The notes under the pieces were generated by a model. That model did no database searches, had not been told where the DNA came from, and saw only the letters and a program-made list of their open reading frames with translations. This document shows positions 1 to 10,445 of a DNA stretch of 64,000 nt, in pieces. Each line of letters begins with the position of its first letter. Position 1 is the first letter of the stretch. The DNA is from Herbaspirillum rubrisubalbicans. Its GTDB lineage: Bacteria; Pseudomonadota; Gammaproteobacteria; Burkholderiales; Burkholderiaceae_D. The position numbers and the translations under genes are program-made. Location: NCBI RefSeq assembly GCF_003719195.1, contig NZ_CP024996.1:1-64000 (forward strand). The letters run 5' to 3'.

Positions 1-1404
1 ATGGAAAACTTCTGGCAAGCCTGCTCCCACAAACTTGAGCAGGAGTTGACGCCTCAGCAATACAGCGCCTGGATCAAGCCGCTGGTGCCGCTCGACTTCG
101 AAGACGGGCTGCTGCGCATTGCCGCACCCAATCGCTTCAAGCTGGACTGGGTCAAGACCCAGTTCGCCAACCGCATCACGGCGCTGGCCTGCGAATACTG
201 GGACGCCCCCACCGAAGTGCAGTTCGTGCTGGACCCGCGCGGCAACCAGGGCCGCCGCCCGGCCGCCGCCAATGCGCAAGCCAATGGCGGTGGCGCCAAT
301 GGCCTGGGTTTGCCCAACCACGAACAACTGCACCTGGACCCGGAACCGGCCCAGCCGGTGCGCGCGGTCGCCCCGCGCCAGGAACAGTCGCGCATCAACC
401 CGGTGCTGACCTTCGACAACCTGGTCACCGGTAAGGCCAACCAGTTGGCGCGCGCCGCCGCCACCCAGGTGGCCAACAATCCCGGCACCTCGTATAACCC
501 GCTGTTCCTGTATGGCGGCGTGGGTCTGGGTAAGACCCACATCATCCATGCCATCGGCAATCAGGTGCTTGTGGATAACCCGGGCGCCAAGATCCGCTAC
601 ATCCACGCCGAGCAATACGTGCGCGACGTGGTCACGGCCTACCAGCGCAAGGGCTTTGACGACTTCAAGCGTTATTACCACTCGCTGGACCTGCTGCTGA
701 TCGACGATATTCAATTCTTCGGCGGCAAGAGCCGCACCCAGGAAGAATTCTTCTATGCCTTCGAAGCCCTGATCGCGGCCAAGAAGCAGATCATCATCAC
801 CAGTGATACCTATCCCAAGGAAATCAGCGGCATGGATGACCGCCTGATCTCCCGCTTCGACTCCGGCCTGACGGTGGCCATCGAGCCGCCCGAGCTGGAG
901 ATGCGGGTGGCGATCCTGATGAAGAAGGCTTCCGCCGAAGACGTGGTGCTGTCCGATGATGTGGCCTTCTTCGTGGCCAAGCACCTGCGCTCCAACGTGC
1001 GCGAGCTGGAAGGCGCGCTGCGCAAGATCCTGGCCTACTCGCGTTTCCACGGCAAGGACATCACCATCGACGTGGTCAAGGAAGCCCTGAAGGACTTGCT
1101 GTCGGTGCAGAACCGCCAGATCTCGGTGGAAAACATCCAGAAGACGGTGGCCGACTTCTTCAACATCAAGGTCGCCGACATGTATTCCAAGAAGCGCCCG
1201 GCCAACATCGCCCGCCCGCGCCAGATCGCCATGTACCTGGCCAAGGAACTGACCCAGAAGAGCCTGCCGGAAATCGGCGACCTCTTCGGTGGGCGCGACC
1301 ACACCACCGTGCTGCACGCGGTGCGCAAGATCGCCGCCGACCGCGCCAAGAGCCCGGAATGCAACCACGAGCTGCACGTGCTGGAGCAAACCCTGAAGGG
1401 CTGA
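1..1404 (+). CDS. dnaA: Chromosomal replication initiator DnaA
   Basis: This protein binds DnaA boxes and opens the replication origin. It has 467 residues, the normal length. Domain I is at the N-terminus (starting [16 protein letters not shown]) and is followed by a variable Gly/Ala/Pro-rich linker around residues 80-125. The AAA+ core has Walker A GGVGLGKT at 172-179 and Walker B LLLIDD near 230-236. The C-terminal helix-turn-helix carries the DnaA signature [12 protein letters not shown] from about residue 433. The ATG at base 1 matches the family start, and the window appears to be cut at the conventional chromosome zero. A strong terminator follows at 1441-1480, so dnaA is probably not co-transcribed strongly with dnaN. 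Confidence 0.99.
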   Translation: MENFWQACSHKLEQELTPQQYSAWIKPLVPLDFEDGLLRIAAPNRFKLDWVKTQFANRITALACEYWDAPTEVQFVLDPRGNQGRRPAAANAQANGGGANGLGLPNHEQLHLDPEPAQPVRAVAPRQEQSRINPVLTFDNLVTGKANQLARAAATQVANNPGTSYNPLFLYGGVGLGKTHIIHAIGNQVLVDNPGAKIRYIHAEQYVRDVVTAYQRKGFDDFKRYYHSLDLLLIDDIQFFGGKSRTQEEFFYAFEALIAAKKQIIITSDTYPKEISGMDDRLISRFDSGLTVAIEPPELEMRVAILMKKASAEDVVLSDDVAFFVAKHLRSNVRELEGALRKILAYSRFHGKDITIDVVKEALKDLLSVQNRQISVENIQKTVADFFNIKVADMYSKKRPANIARPRQIAMYLAKELTQKSLPEIGDLFGGRDHTTVLHAVRKIAADRAKSPECNHELHVLEQTLKG

Positions 1405-1440
1405 GTCGGCCCTCTGACTGCTGTATATGAACAAACTGAC

Positions 1441-1480
1441 AATGCCGCCTGCGTCTTGCCGACCAGGCGGCATTTCTTTT
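1441..1480 (+). terminator. Rho-independent terminator after dnaA
   Basis: An 11-bp perfect stem (AATGCCGCCTG at 1441-1451 with CAGGCGGCATT at 1464-1474) has a 12-nt loop and is followed by TCTTTT. It lies 37 bp after the dnaA stop. The T-run merges into the first DnaA box at 1479. Confidence 0.85.
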
Positions 1481-1487
1481 ATCCACA
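1479..1487 (+). promoter_or_regulatory. DnaA box
   Basis: Perfect TTATCCACA match to the DnaA-box consensus, 75 bp after the dnaA stop. Confidence 0.7.
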
Positions 1488-1516
1488 GGTCTGACAGAGG
1501 TGAAGAAAAACGCCGC

Positions 1517-1525
1517 TGTGGATAA
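1517..1525 (-). promoter_or_regulatory. DnaA box, inverted
   Basis: Perfect TGTGGATAA, the reverse complement of the consensus. It faces the box at 1479-1487 with 29 bp between them. Confidence 0.7.
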
Positions 1526-2038
1526 CTTGAAAACTGCCGCCTACGGCGGCATATCATAGTGATATCAGCCCAACAAAATCCCTGGCTTTTTTGACCTGAT
1601 TTCCCCTTCTCACCTCCATGGCGCTCTACTCCGAAGAGGGGATGATTGGTACAATGGAAGACGTTATTTCGCAGGCGGACGCAAGGGCCGACCACGGAGC
1701 AGGAAATCCGCGAAGTATCAAGGAAACTTCGAATAAATACCCGGCAAGATCCGGCAAAAGTATTCAAATGTTCTAAACGTGTAGCCAAGTGGTTCTGGCA
1801 GCCCGGCTTTGTCAGGCGCAGGTGGACAATGCCAGGTCGCTGTATCACCAGCTTTTCGGGAACGGGTTCTTAACCGGTATGGCCACCGGTCATGCACATG
1901 CAGGAGCGTTGCGTATTTCAGGCAGGTTGCAGTGCAAGCAGCTGTTTTTCACCAGAGGAGGAACACGCGCGACATGGGCAAGACCAAAGGCCGACCGACG
2001 GCGCCCTTTAAACCACTATTAGCAAGGACAAACTGACT

Positions 2039-3145
2039 ATGCAATTGGTTAAAACCCAAAGAGACACGCTCCTGCGTCCTCTGCAGATCGTGAGTGGTAT
2101 TGTCGAGCGTCGGCACACATTGCCGATTCTGGCCAATATTCTCATTCGCAAGGACGGCGAGAAGGTGTCTTTCCTGTCTACCGACATCGAAGTGCAGATC
2201 ACCACGCACGCCGACGTCGGCTCCGGCAGTGAAGCGACCGCCACCACGGTGGCCGCCCGCAAGCTGCTCGACATCCTGCGCGCCCTGCCGGATTCCGGTG
2301 AAGTCTCCATTTCGCTGTCCAACAAGCGTCTGACCGTGCAATCGGGCAAGTCCCGCTTCGCCCTGCAGACGCTGGCCGCCGAAGAATTCCCGACCGTCGC
2401 CCAGGCCGAGCACTACAACGCCCAGGTCAACCTGCCGCAGAAGACCTTGAAGCACCTGTTCAACATGGTTCATTTCGCCATGGCCCAGCAGGATATCCGT
2501 TACTACCTGAACGGCCTGTTGCTGGTGGTGGAAGGCAAGAACGTCATCGCAGTGGCCACCGACGGCCACCGCCTGGCCTTCTGCCAGGTCGAGACCGAAC
2601 AGGACTTCCCGCGCCAGGAAGTCATCATCCCGCGCAAGACCATCATCGAGCTGCAACGCCTGCTCGACGACAGCGATGAAGAAGTCCAGCTGCAGATCGC
2701 CAACAACCAGGTCAAGCTGACCTTTGCTGACATCGAACTGATCTCCAAGCTGGTCGAAGGCAAGTTCCCCGACTACACCCGCGTGGTGCCCAAGGGCTAC
2801 AAGAACAGCTTCACCATCAGCCGCGACCAGCTGCTGCGCTCGCTGCAACGCGCGGCCATCATGACCAGCGACAAGTTCAAGGGCGTGCGCTGGGTGATCG
2901 CTCCCGGCAGCCTCAAGATCAGCTCCACCAACGCCGACCAGGAAGAAGCGGTCGAAGAACTGGAAATCGACTACGGCGGCGACACCGTGGACATCGGTTT
3001 CAACGTCAGCTACCTGCTCGACGTTCTCAACAACCTCAAGAACGACTACGTCAACATCGCCCTGGGCGATGCCAACTCGTCGGCCCTGATCACCATCCCT
3101 GACAACGCCGACTTCAAGTACGTCGTCATGCCGATGCGGATCTGA
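2039..3145 (+). CDS. dnaN: DNA polymerase III sliding clamp, beta subunit
   Basis: This is the ring-shaped processivity clamp that tethers Pol III to DNA. It has 368 residues, standard for the family, and consists of three similar clamp domains. The N-terminus (MQLVKTQRDTLLRPLQIVSG) and the C-terminal end YVVMPMRI are typical and include the conserved PMR(I/L) tail. The start ATG is preceded by the purine stretch AGCAAGGACA, a weak ribosome site. It lies between dnaA and gyrB in the classical order, and a perfect 13-bp stem terminator follows at 3165-3201. The sequence is intact. Confidence 0.99.
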   Translation: MQLVKTQRDTLLRPLQIVSGIVERRHTLPILANILIRKDGEKVSFLSTDIEVQITTHADVGSGSEATATTVAARKLLDILRALPDSGEVSISLSNKRLTVQSGKSRFALQTLAAEEFPTVAQAEHYNAQVNLPQKTLKHLFNMVHFAMAQQDIRYYLNGLLLVVEGKNVIAVATDGHRLAFCQVETEQDFPRQEVIIPRKTIIELQRLLDDSDEEVQLQIANNQVKLTFADIELISKLVEGKFPDYTRVVPKGYKNSFTISRDQLLRSLQRAAIMTSDKFKGVRWVIAPGSLKISSTNADQEEAVEELEIDYGGDTVDIGFNVSYLLDVLNNLKNDYVNIALGDANSSALITIPDNADFKYVVMPMRI

Positions 3146-3164
3146 GCAAACCCGCTCCACGCGC

Positions 3165-3201
3165 CCGAGGGGCCGTCCCAGACGGCCCCTCGGTTGCTTT
3201 T
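3165..3201 (+). terminator. Rho-independent terminator after dnaN
   Basis: A 13-bp perfect stem (CCGAGGGGCCGTC at 3165-3177, GACGGCCCCTCGG at 3181-3193) has the 3-nt loop CCA and is followed by TTGCTTTT. It separates dnaN from gyrB. Confidence 0.9.
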
Positions 3202-3263
3202 AAGAATTCCAAAGATTCGTCCCCAGAATTCCGTTTTTTGCAGCTCCCTAGTCGTTTGGCTAG

Positions 3264-5780
<2,517 letters not shown>

Positions 5781-5782
5781 TC

Positions 5783-5787
5783 TCAAT
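5783..5787. repeat. Target-site duplication, left copy (TCAAT)
   Basis: TCAAT lies immediately before the TGT at 5788 and is repeated immediately after the ACA ending at 37632. It starts 2 bp after the gyrB stop codon. Confidence 0.75.
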
Positions 5788-5863
5788 TGTAGCAGGACCC
5801 ATAACCTGAGATTTTGGGATGCATCTATTGAGATAAATCTTCTTGGCGCATCTCGATAGTTTA
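5788..5863 (+). repeat. Tn7-like gyrB-proximal end with TnsB-type repeats
   Basis: The terminal repeat is at 5788-5815 and ends in CTGAGATTTT. Two inner repeats of the same kind follow: GATGCATCTATTGAGAT at about 5818-5834 and GGCGCATCTCGATAG at about 5845-5859. The same three-unit pattern at nearly the same spacing recurs at 9997 and 37637 in direct orientation, and inverted at 37529-37632. These are most simply TnsB binding sites. Confidence 0.8.
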
Positions 5864-5890
5864 GATTAATGGTGTCGAGTCATTCGCATT

Positions 5891-5933
5891 AAAACAGCAA
5901 CGGCCACCTCATTGAGGTGGCCGTTGCTGTTTT
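5891..5933. terminator. Strong bidirectional terminator just inside the element
   Basis: A perfect 20-bp stem (5891-5910 with 5914-5933) has the 3-nt loop ATT and is flanked by A-run and T-run (AAAACAGC...GCTGTTTT), so it can work on both strands. It probably ends gyrB transcription. A degraded relative with the same CTCATTGAG centre lies at 37748-37785 beside the end at 37637, so it may travel with this class of transposon end. Confidence 0.85.
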
Positions 5934-6233
5934 GGCGTGCGGACAGAGTAAGGGCGTCGGATGTTTCAGTCTTCAGGTAGATATAATTTCCGGCGGAATT
6001 TAAATATGGACATCATTCTACCCTCTGACCCCGTTCGAAAAATCCGCTCAGGCCAACGGGGCATCCGCGGGAATGTCCCTGGAAAGGGCCGGTTTGAATG
6101 GACCTCAGAAGGCGATTGAATAGCTTTGTTGATTTTATCAACTATGTTGAGGATTTAAGCCTCAGCCAATTCGTATTCCCTACACGTTGCCGAACGGTCG
6201 CCCAAGTAGCCACACGCCTGACGGTCTGATTTT
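5934..6233. other. Intergenic with IS scars, no gene
   Basis: I see no coding sequence here. CCCTCTGACCCCGTTCGA near 6020 and GAGGGTCAGATTTCG near 6911 are inverted relatives that flank the decayed transposase at 6234-6866. They may be worn inverted repeats of an old insertion sequence. Confidence 0.35.
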
Positions 6234-6866
6234 TCAAACGTCATCTGCAGCGCTCTCCTGTGCTCTACGAATGTCCGTTTGCTGGCCGGATTGACCCTCC
6301 CTCCAGGTCCTCGCGAACGCCGCGACCCTGTCGTAAGACCCCTTGAATCCCAATTCCTTCAAGTCCTCATGGATCTGTTTCAGCGTGCGCCACTGCTTGC
6401 GTGACTTCGCCGCTTCGGTCCTGAGGAGCGCTGAAAGCTGGAACGCGTAGTTGTCGATAGCGTGGGTGGAGCCCCGCTCAGCGCAGGCTGGCTCATGGTT
6501 TCCGCTGATGATCGATGAGTTCTCGCTGTTGCTGACGAGTCTTAGCCGTGGCGTTTTTTTAAGGAGATCCAACGCCATCGTCAGCTGGCCTACCTTCCGT
6601 TCCAATGCAGCAATATGTGCCTCGTACTCTTCAACCGTCGACGCAGTAGCATCTTCTGCATCCAGCTCACCACGATCAAACTGCCCTAGCCACATCTGCA
6701 TGAGATTGGCCGACAAGTTATGAGTCTTGAGCGCCTCGCCTCGCCCAATCTTGCCGCTGCGAATATCGGCGCATATCTGTATCTTGAATTGCGGGCTGTG
6801 CCGCCGATATGGAGCTCGTGATGCCATGATGTCGCTCCTCCTGAGAAGGCTCGACAAGCGTATCAC
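6234..6866 (-). pseudogene. Decayed transposase, IS3-type OrfA fused to another IS fragment
   Basis: The first ~105 residues look like a full IS3-family OrfA. A helix-turn-helix region (YRRHSPQFKIQICADIRSGK) is followed by a leucine-zipper-like coiled coil (HIAALERKVGQLTMALDLLKK). The next ~30 residues match nothing I know. The C-terminal ~70 residues (IHEDLKELGFKGSYDRVAAF and onward) resemble an internal piece of an IS21-type IstA or similar transposase. No OrfB/DDE domain follows. I read it as two IS remnants joined by deletion. The ORF is open for 210 codons, but a functional product is unlikely. Confidence 0.6.
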
Positions 6867-7015
6867 TTCATCTCATGGCCTTGGTCCAGCCCGAGGGTTT
6901 CACTCCAAAAGAGGGTCAGATTTCGCTTCAAATCAACATATATTCACAGGTCGGACAAAAAATACCCCTATGAATTAGGTCATTTTCCTGAATATTACGA
7001 AAATCACGGTGCCTG

Positions 7016-7840
7016 CTAAGAATCTTGTGGGGCATTCGTTGCTGCAGCTATTGCGTGCTGTATCTGGTTCCCAACTATTAGGCGACGGTTTTCCAACCAA
7101 CCGGTTTGAATTCCTACCAAAGCTATTGATTCTGGGCTCCAGACGACAGACTTCTCACTTCGCATTGTCCAAATTCCACCACCGCTAAATCCGCCAGGAT
7201 CAGAAACTAACTTTTTCTCTTCTGGGATACGAACGTCGAGCGGTTCCCCACTCGCTGTCCATATATTTTCTTCTGCAGGAAATTCAAGGAGGATGTGATC
7301 GTCGATAGTTGTTTCGCCAGGGCGTTCTTTGCTTGGCACTGTTGCATAGCAGATCGGCCTAAGGATCAATTTCTCTTCAGCGATAGCGGCCTCATCAAGC
7401 AATGCCCTTGGTGTTCCGTAGACTAAAAATTGGCGCTCTCGATAGCTAACTCCTTTCTCAATGCGATCGTTCTTCAAGAATTCCTTGGACCGCGAAATTG
7501 CCTGGATTCCTTCGTCAGTTAGCTCGAGAAAAGCGACATCGATTGGGTCTGTTTCAAGGCCCAAATCGTCCCATTTTCCGCCCTCTAAATGTATTGAACG
7601 GATATAGGAGTTGAACCCTCCTGAGATCGGCAATCCGATAGAAATACGATCTACAGGCGTCTTTAGTACAACGTGCGCTGCAGTAAAAATACCTCGGCGG
7701 CCATCCAAGTCCACACACGTTCCTGAGCCAATATCGTCGGGGATGCCATTTTTACTAACAGTGATCAATGTTACTGAGTATCTCCCGAGCTGCACTCTGG
7801 CGGCTTCGACGGCATGCTGGAATTCGGCTAAGTCGGTCAT
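7016..7840 (-). CDS. Trypsin-like serine protease domain protein
   Basis: This is a 274-residue protein with no signal peptide, so probably a cytoplasmic protease of the chymotrypsin/HtrA fold. The triad is visible: His56 in GIFTAAHVV, an Asp at 98 or 101 in DPIDVAFLEL, and Ser219 in DPGGFSGGGIW (a GxSGG-like oxyanion motif). It lies in the left cargo of the Tn7-like element, 55 bp downstream of a small ORF on the same strand. Unanchored trypsin-like domains in mobile islands are often effectors or sensors in anti-phage systems. A defence role here is inference from location only. Confidence 0.7.
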   Translation of the reverse strand: MTDLAEFQHAVEAARVQLGRYSVTLITVSKNGIPDDIGSGTCVDLDGRRGIFTAAHVVLKTPVDRISIGLPISGGFNSYIRSIHLEGGKWDDLGLETDPIDVAFLELTDEGIQAISRSKEFLKNDRIEKGVSYRERQFLVYGTPRALLDEAAIAEEKLILRPICYATVPSKERPGETTIDDHILLEFPAEENIWTASGEPLDVRIPEEKKLVSDPGGFSGGGIWTMRSEKSVVWSPESIALVGIQTGWLENRRLIVGNQIQHAIAAATNAPQDS

Positions 7841-7895
7841 GATTAGAGGGACAGTTTTGAAGGGCCGTTCTGAACTGCTTAGAGTAACCGAGTTG

Positions 7896-8108
7896 CTATC
7901 TTTTTTCTAAAGCATCTCGAACTAAGTCGATAACTGAATTTACAAGTCCTTTTCTATTTTTTCCTTTGTTTTTTTTCTGGTCATCTTCATGGCGTTCGCG
8001 GACCTCTTCCAATTTTTCGAGTCCTACGTAAAAAAATGCGATACATTCATCGATTCTACAAAGAGTTCTGCTCGTTGGTCCCCATGTTTGCAGAGAACGG
8101 CATCGCAA
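7896..8108 (-). CDS. Small hypothetical protein, uncertain start
   Basis: This is a 70-codon ORF upstream of the protease gene on the same strand. Its reading frame is closed by a TGA at 8124-8126, and the only upstream start is a TTG at 8108. The C-terminal half is highly charged (EEVRERHEDDQKKNKGKNRKG) and then predicted helical (LVNSVIDLVRDALEKR). I recognise no family. It may be the remnant of a longer gene or a small partner of the protease. Confidence 0.35.
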   Translation of the reverse strand: MRCRSLQTWGPTSRTLCRIDECIAFFYVGLEKLEEVRERHEDDQKKNKGKNRKGLVNSVIDLVRDALEKR

Positions 8109-8621
8109 ATAAAGTCGGGAAATTCAATTTTATGACTCGGTTGACTAGGGCGAAGAGATGTTGACACAAAAACCTTGTCTGGAGAAATGATCAACGGATA
8201 ACCCGCTCTAGTAAGATAGTGGCACCGTCTTTCATAAGACTGTCACTTATGCCAATCTCCGTGAGAAGCCGCAACAGTATGAAATGGCATGAGGTGCAGA
8301 CTAGAGGGCCACGTCAATAAATGACTCAACACGTATGAAAACTTAATTTTCTCAAGCCACAAGCGAATGATCGTGGAGTGTGAGTTTCACGTCTGTGCGA
8401 GCTGCCTGCAAACTCCGGAGAAGGGAAATCTAATTTCCCCGTATGCCAATATTGACCACGTTCGTTTTACAGCAGGGCAACGCGCACCGATAAGGTACAG
8501 CCGAGCAGCGCATCATTAAGAAATTCTGAAAGCGCAAGAAGCAATTGATAACGACATGCAGACCCCGGTAGAGAGTGTATTAAACGGCTGTACTTGGTTG
8601 TAAGCAAGGCTTAACTTTCTA
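8109..8621. other. 513-bp gap with no gene seen
   Basis: I see no ORF with family features, no tRNA and no clear terminator. The stretch is AT-rich compared with the chromosome. It separates the HEPN-like gene from the protease block, both on the minus strand, so it may hold the promoter of the protease block. Confidence 0.4.
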
Positions 8622-9122
8622 TCAGTCGTCTAGATCCGGACGTACGATTTTTCGAATTTTGTAAAGCTGATCGCTAACATCTTCAAGTCGCGAGATAAAG
8701 CCGTTCAGAAATTCGTTGGTCACCTCAAAATGTTTGCCCTTTGTGTCAAGCCGACGATGAAGAATTTGAGCGTTAGAGCTATTCGTAATGGGATAGGCAT
8801 GAACAATGTCGGAGCGCTTCGAATTCAATTCATCGAACAAGTCTGCGGCTGCTCGGCCAATTGGGCCGACAGTTGGGAAGTGTACTTCGGCCGTCTGTAC
8901 CGATTTGCGAAATTCTTTAAGTATCGTGCCCCCCATCTTAGCCTGTAACGAAGTTCTATTGATTGCTGCGGGATCTAGATAGCTGGCCACTTCTACCATA
9001 AAGTTGCTGAGCGATGCGAAGGAATAAAGTGCTACCCCCAGTCGAAATAGATAGCCATCGTCTTCTGGCAATGCCAAACGAGTGAGATTTCGAACCGTCT
9101 TAATTTTGTCTACTGCATTCAT
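8622..9122 (-). CDS. HEPN-like protein, possible RNase
   Basis: This is a 166-residue, all-helical-looking protein. Residues 103-110 read RSDIVHAY, fitting the RX4-6H motif that marks catalytic HEPN ribonucleases (R103, H108), and the motif follows a long helix as in that fold. The region around residues 25-50 (LFRLGVALYSFASLSNFMVEV) would be another core helix. HEPN proteins are common toxins in abortive infection and toxin-antitoxin systems. No nucleotidyltransferase partner is adjacent; the nearest gene is the kinase-like ORF 143 bp upstream. The assignment rests on the motif alone. Confidence 0.5.
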   Translation of the reverse strand: MNAVDKIKTVRNLTRLALPEDDGYLFRLGVALYSFASLSNFMVEVASYLDPAAINRTSLQAKMGGTILKEFRKSVQTAEVHFPTVGPIGRAAADLFDELNSKRSDIVHAYPITNSSNAQILHRRLDTKGKHFEVTNEFLNGFISRLEDVSDQLYKIRKIVRPDLDD

Positions 9123-9265
9123 CGGCTGCGTTTTAGTAAGAGTGGAGAGCAGGAATCAACTGCTGTCTAAGTTATCGATATTAGATTGCTTATTTCGTTA
9201 GCTCTTGCATCTGTCCGCACTTTCCCGTGTCTCGCTGACGTGTATCTCGTACTTAACTGCTAAGC

Positions 9266-9700
9266 TTAAGATTGAGGAAATGTGTACAGTTGGCCGATAG
9301 GAAGTTCTAGCATTCCATAGTCCAGCAATTTGATTTCTCCTGACTTAGAGCGTCCGAAGTTCTCTGGCTTTTTATCGTTTATGTACGCTGGTGTTGCATG
9401 ACCAGCGAGATCGGCTAGCTTCACCGGACTCAGCCGTTCCATTACAAGAAATTTTCCTGACATGCTCCAAGAGAATACATGGGCAAAGTACTGCTTCTCG
9501 CTAGCAACCTGATATGTAATGATCTCAACCCAGTTCGTAAAATAACCCGGTTGATTCATGACCTTAAGTACTTTGTCCGCGTGATCGGGAATTTCATACA
9601 CGTCTCTCGTTGATCCTCGGCCAATTCTCGATATGCATTTTTGCCACATAGCTTCAAAAAATTGATCTGGGGTATTCGGGTCAGGTATTTGGATTGTCAT
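9266..9700 (-). CDS. Small protein-kinase-fold protein
   Basis: This 144-residue protein has compressed kinase landmarks: a glycine-rich loop GRGSTRDVYEI (27-37), a candidate ATP lysine at 43 or 46 (DKVLKV), a hinge FLVMERL (84-90), a catalytic-loop-like NDKKPENFG (108-116) and LLDYG (125-129) in place of DFG. The usual HRD aspartate is replaced by NDKKPEN, like some antibiotic-kinase or minimal kinases. It is far shorter than a standard kinase because the C-lobe stops after the DFG-like motif. It could be a mini-kinase, a pseudokinase or a truncated gene. It has its own ATG and sits next to the HEPN-like gene. Confidence 0.5.
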   Translation of the reverse strand: MTIQIPDPNTPDQFFEAMWQKCISRIGRGSTRDVYEIPDHADKVLKVMNQPGYFTNWVEIITYQVASEKQYFAHVFSWSMSGKFLVMERLSPVKLADLAGHATPAYINDKKPENFGRSKSGEIKLLDYGMLELPIGQLYTFPQS

Positions 9701-9996
9701 GCAATGATTCTACAATGACCAGAAGATCGTTTCCCATGTAGAGCCTTGGTCGAATTCAGACGCCTCCCCAGCCTACGCACGCCTGGGCGGCAGAGACATC
9801 GTCTTTTATCAATGCGCGTGGATTCGAGTATTCTTCAGTTTGTACGCCCTTCAAGTGACCATCTCCATACACGGTGTCAAATTCTCCAATAATTTCCCCA
9901 AACGCCGTATTGAGCGTGAAGGCATCAATTCAGCTCAAGCTTTTTTTGAGCGAAATAACTACGTGTTCCAAGAGATATCGTTGCAGAATGACTTTG

Positions 9997-10071
9997 TGTA
10001 GCGGGAACCATAATGTGGGTTTTAAGAGGTATCCTTTGAGATTATTATCAAATGGTGTGATCTGATAGCTC
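9997..10071 (+). repeat. Internal Tn7-like end, same orientation as the gyrB-proximal end
   Basis: TGTAGCGGGAACCATAATG at 9997 is nearly identical to the start of the end at 37637 (one base differs in the first 19) and clearly related to that at 5788. It is followed by GGTATCCTTTGAGATTA (10028-10044) and GGTGTGATCTGATAG (10053-10067), matching the spacing of the inner TnsB-type repeats. The preceding five bases are CTTTG. I find no matching inverted end followed by CTTTG in the window, so its partner seems lost. Confidence 0.75.
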
Positions 10072-10189
10072 AGTTCCTGCTGTGTCTAATGACGCAGAAA
10101 GCAGCCGTAGTGCTAGTTTGTTGAAAGTTTTTAACTAGAAAGCCACAAAGGCAAACTTGGTTGTAGATAACTACGCACAACCTGAGAAA

Positions 10190-10226
10190 AAGGGCTCTCA
10201 TGTGATAAACATGGGAGCCCTTCTTG
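10190..10226. terminator. Hairpin terminator
   Basis: AAGGGCTCTCATG (10190-10202) pairs with CATGGGAGCCCTT (10210-10222) with one mismatch and a 7-nt loop. It is flanked by an A-run and by TTCTTGTTGTT. It lies about 190 bp inside the internal transposon end, like the hairpins next to the other two direct ends. Confidence 0.7.
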
Positions 10227-10445
10227 TTGTTGGGGCCATAGAAAGGAAGTGATCTCAATTAAATCGGACGGTTAGGATGACTGCCTGAAATGGTGGCTAT
10301 CGCGTTTGCCTATACCCGGGGAAAATATTCGCAAGTTAAAAAATTATATAAAAGACAACATTATTTTTTTGACTTCATGCTTTTTTCGTGGCCAAATACG
10401 GTCTTGGCATAGAAAACACAAACAATTGGGAAACTTGGGTCAAAA

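Larger units (their letters stand above)
1405..2038. other. dnaA-dnaN intergenic, possible oriC
   Basis: This 634-bp gap is long for a dnaA-dnaN junction. It holds two consensus DnaA boxes in inverted orientation (TTATCCACA at 1479-1487, TGTGGATAA at 1517-1525). It also has two small perfect palindromes, TGCCGCC-TAC-GGCGGCA at 1535-1551 and ATATCA-TAG-TGATAT at 1551-1565. Short ORFs around 1646-2036 show no recognisable protein. The combination suggests an origin or DnaA autoregulation. I see only two perfect boxes and no obvious long AT-rich unwinding element, so oriC could instead lie upstream of dnaA, outside the window. Confidence 0.5.
9701..10445. other. Gap holding an internal transposon end
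   Basis: There is no convincing gene in 745 bp. Between 9997 and about 10070 lies a third Tn7-like end. A hairpin terminator follows at 10190-10226. The last 200 bp before druA are very AT-rich (10320-10440) and should contain the druA promoter. Confidence 0.6.

Noticed and set aside
1646..2036. Short ORFs in the dnaA-dnaN gap
   Set aside because: They have no family features, no supported starts and overlap each other in several frames.
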